From NCBI GenBank assembly GCA_015767395.1, contig JADWMI010000173.1:1-5429 (forward strand): a stretch of DNA of 5,429 bases, in the 5' to 3' direction. Position numbers and translations under genes: made by a program. Shown here piece by piece: positions 5,412-5,429 of the stretch (positions are counted from its first letter, which is position 1; every line of letters starts with the position of its first letter). Source of the stretch: Bacteroidota bacterium (GTDB lineage: Bacteria > Bacteroidota > Bacteroidia > Flavobacteriales > Flavobacteriaceae). Below the pieces are notes generated by a model. It was not told the DNA's origin. It ran no database searches and worked only from the letters and a program-made list of their open reading frames with translations.

Positions 5412-5429
5412 TCCGTTAGAAATAGCGGA
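5412..5429 (+). other. 5' leader hairpin with GAAA tetraloop (possibly cut by window end)
   Basis: TCCGTTA (5412-5418) pairs with TAGCGGA (5423-5429), with one G-T wobble, around the loop GAAA, a GNRA tetraloop. It begins where transcription from the preceding promoter should start, so the RNA would carry this hairpin at its very 5' end. The stem reaches the last base of the window and could extend beyond it. It might stabilise the transcript or be part of a tRNA precursor leader. Confidence 0.45.

Overview
The window reads as ordinary chromosomal DNA from a member of the Flavobacteriaceae (Bacteroidota). The reasons are its low GC content, translation starts preceded by A/T-rich sequence rather than Shine-Dalgarno (SD) motifs, promoters of the Bacteroidota type (TTG-N~19-20-TAnnTTTG), and the gene order rpsU - xerC - hpf followed by a strong promoter, which is familiar from flavobacterial genomes. 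I see no mobile element, CRISPR array, prophage or clearly novel multigene system. All six genes are on the + strand and all look intact. No gene-free stretch exceeds 120 bases.

Left part (50-3791): a sodium/proton-coupled alanine/glycine symporter of the AGCS family with a signal-peptide-like N-terminus. It is followed by a hairpin that may terminate transcription. Next comes a membrane-anchored protein with three helix-hairpin-helix regions (ComEA-like, possibly DNA-binding in the periplasm). Then, 31 bases later, comes an acyl-CoA dehydrogenase whose catalytic glutamate is placed as in long-chain/isovaleryl-CoA dehydrogenases rather than as in medium-chain ones. These three genes have no obvious shared pathway.

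Right part (3808-5429): a translation-centred group. A good promoter drives rpsU (ribosomal protein bS21). This is the only gene here with an SD, and that SD is nearly a full-length match to the 16S 3' end. This fits the known Bacteroidia arrangement in which bS21, with bS18 and bS6, hides the anti-SD on the ribosome, so that rpsU can sense its own product. A long perfect hairpin with a T-tract ends the rpsU unit and touches the xerC start codon. The loop of that hairpin carries a perfect TAnnTTTG element that could give xerC its own promoter. xerC (chromosome dimer resolution recombinase) and hpf (short ribosome hibernation factor) are 6 bases apart and probably co-transcribed. The window closes with another consensus promoter and a GAAA-tetraloop hairpin that should form the 5' end of the next transcript. 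In related genomes that transcript is a tRNA/tuf cluster, but it lies outside this window.

The most interesting items are the rpsU SD/anti-SD circuit, the terminator-promoter overlap before xerC, and the shifted catalytic base of the acyl-CoA dehydrogenase.
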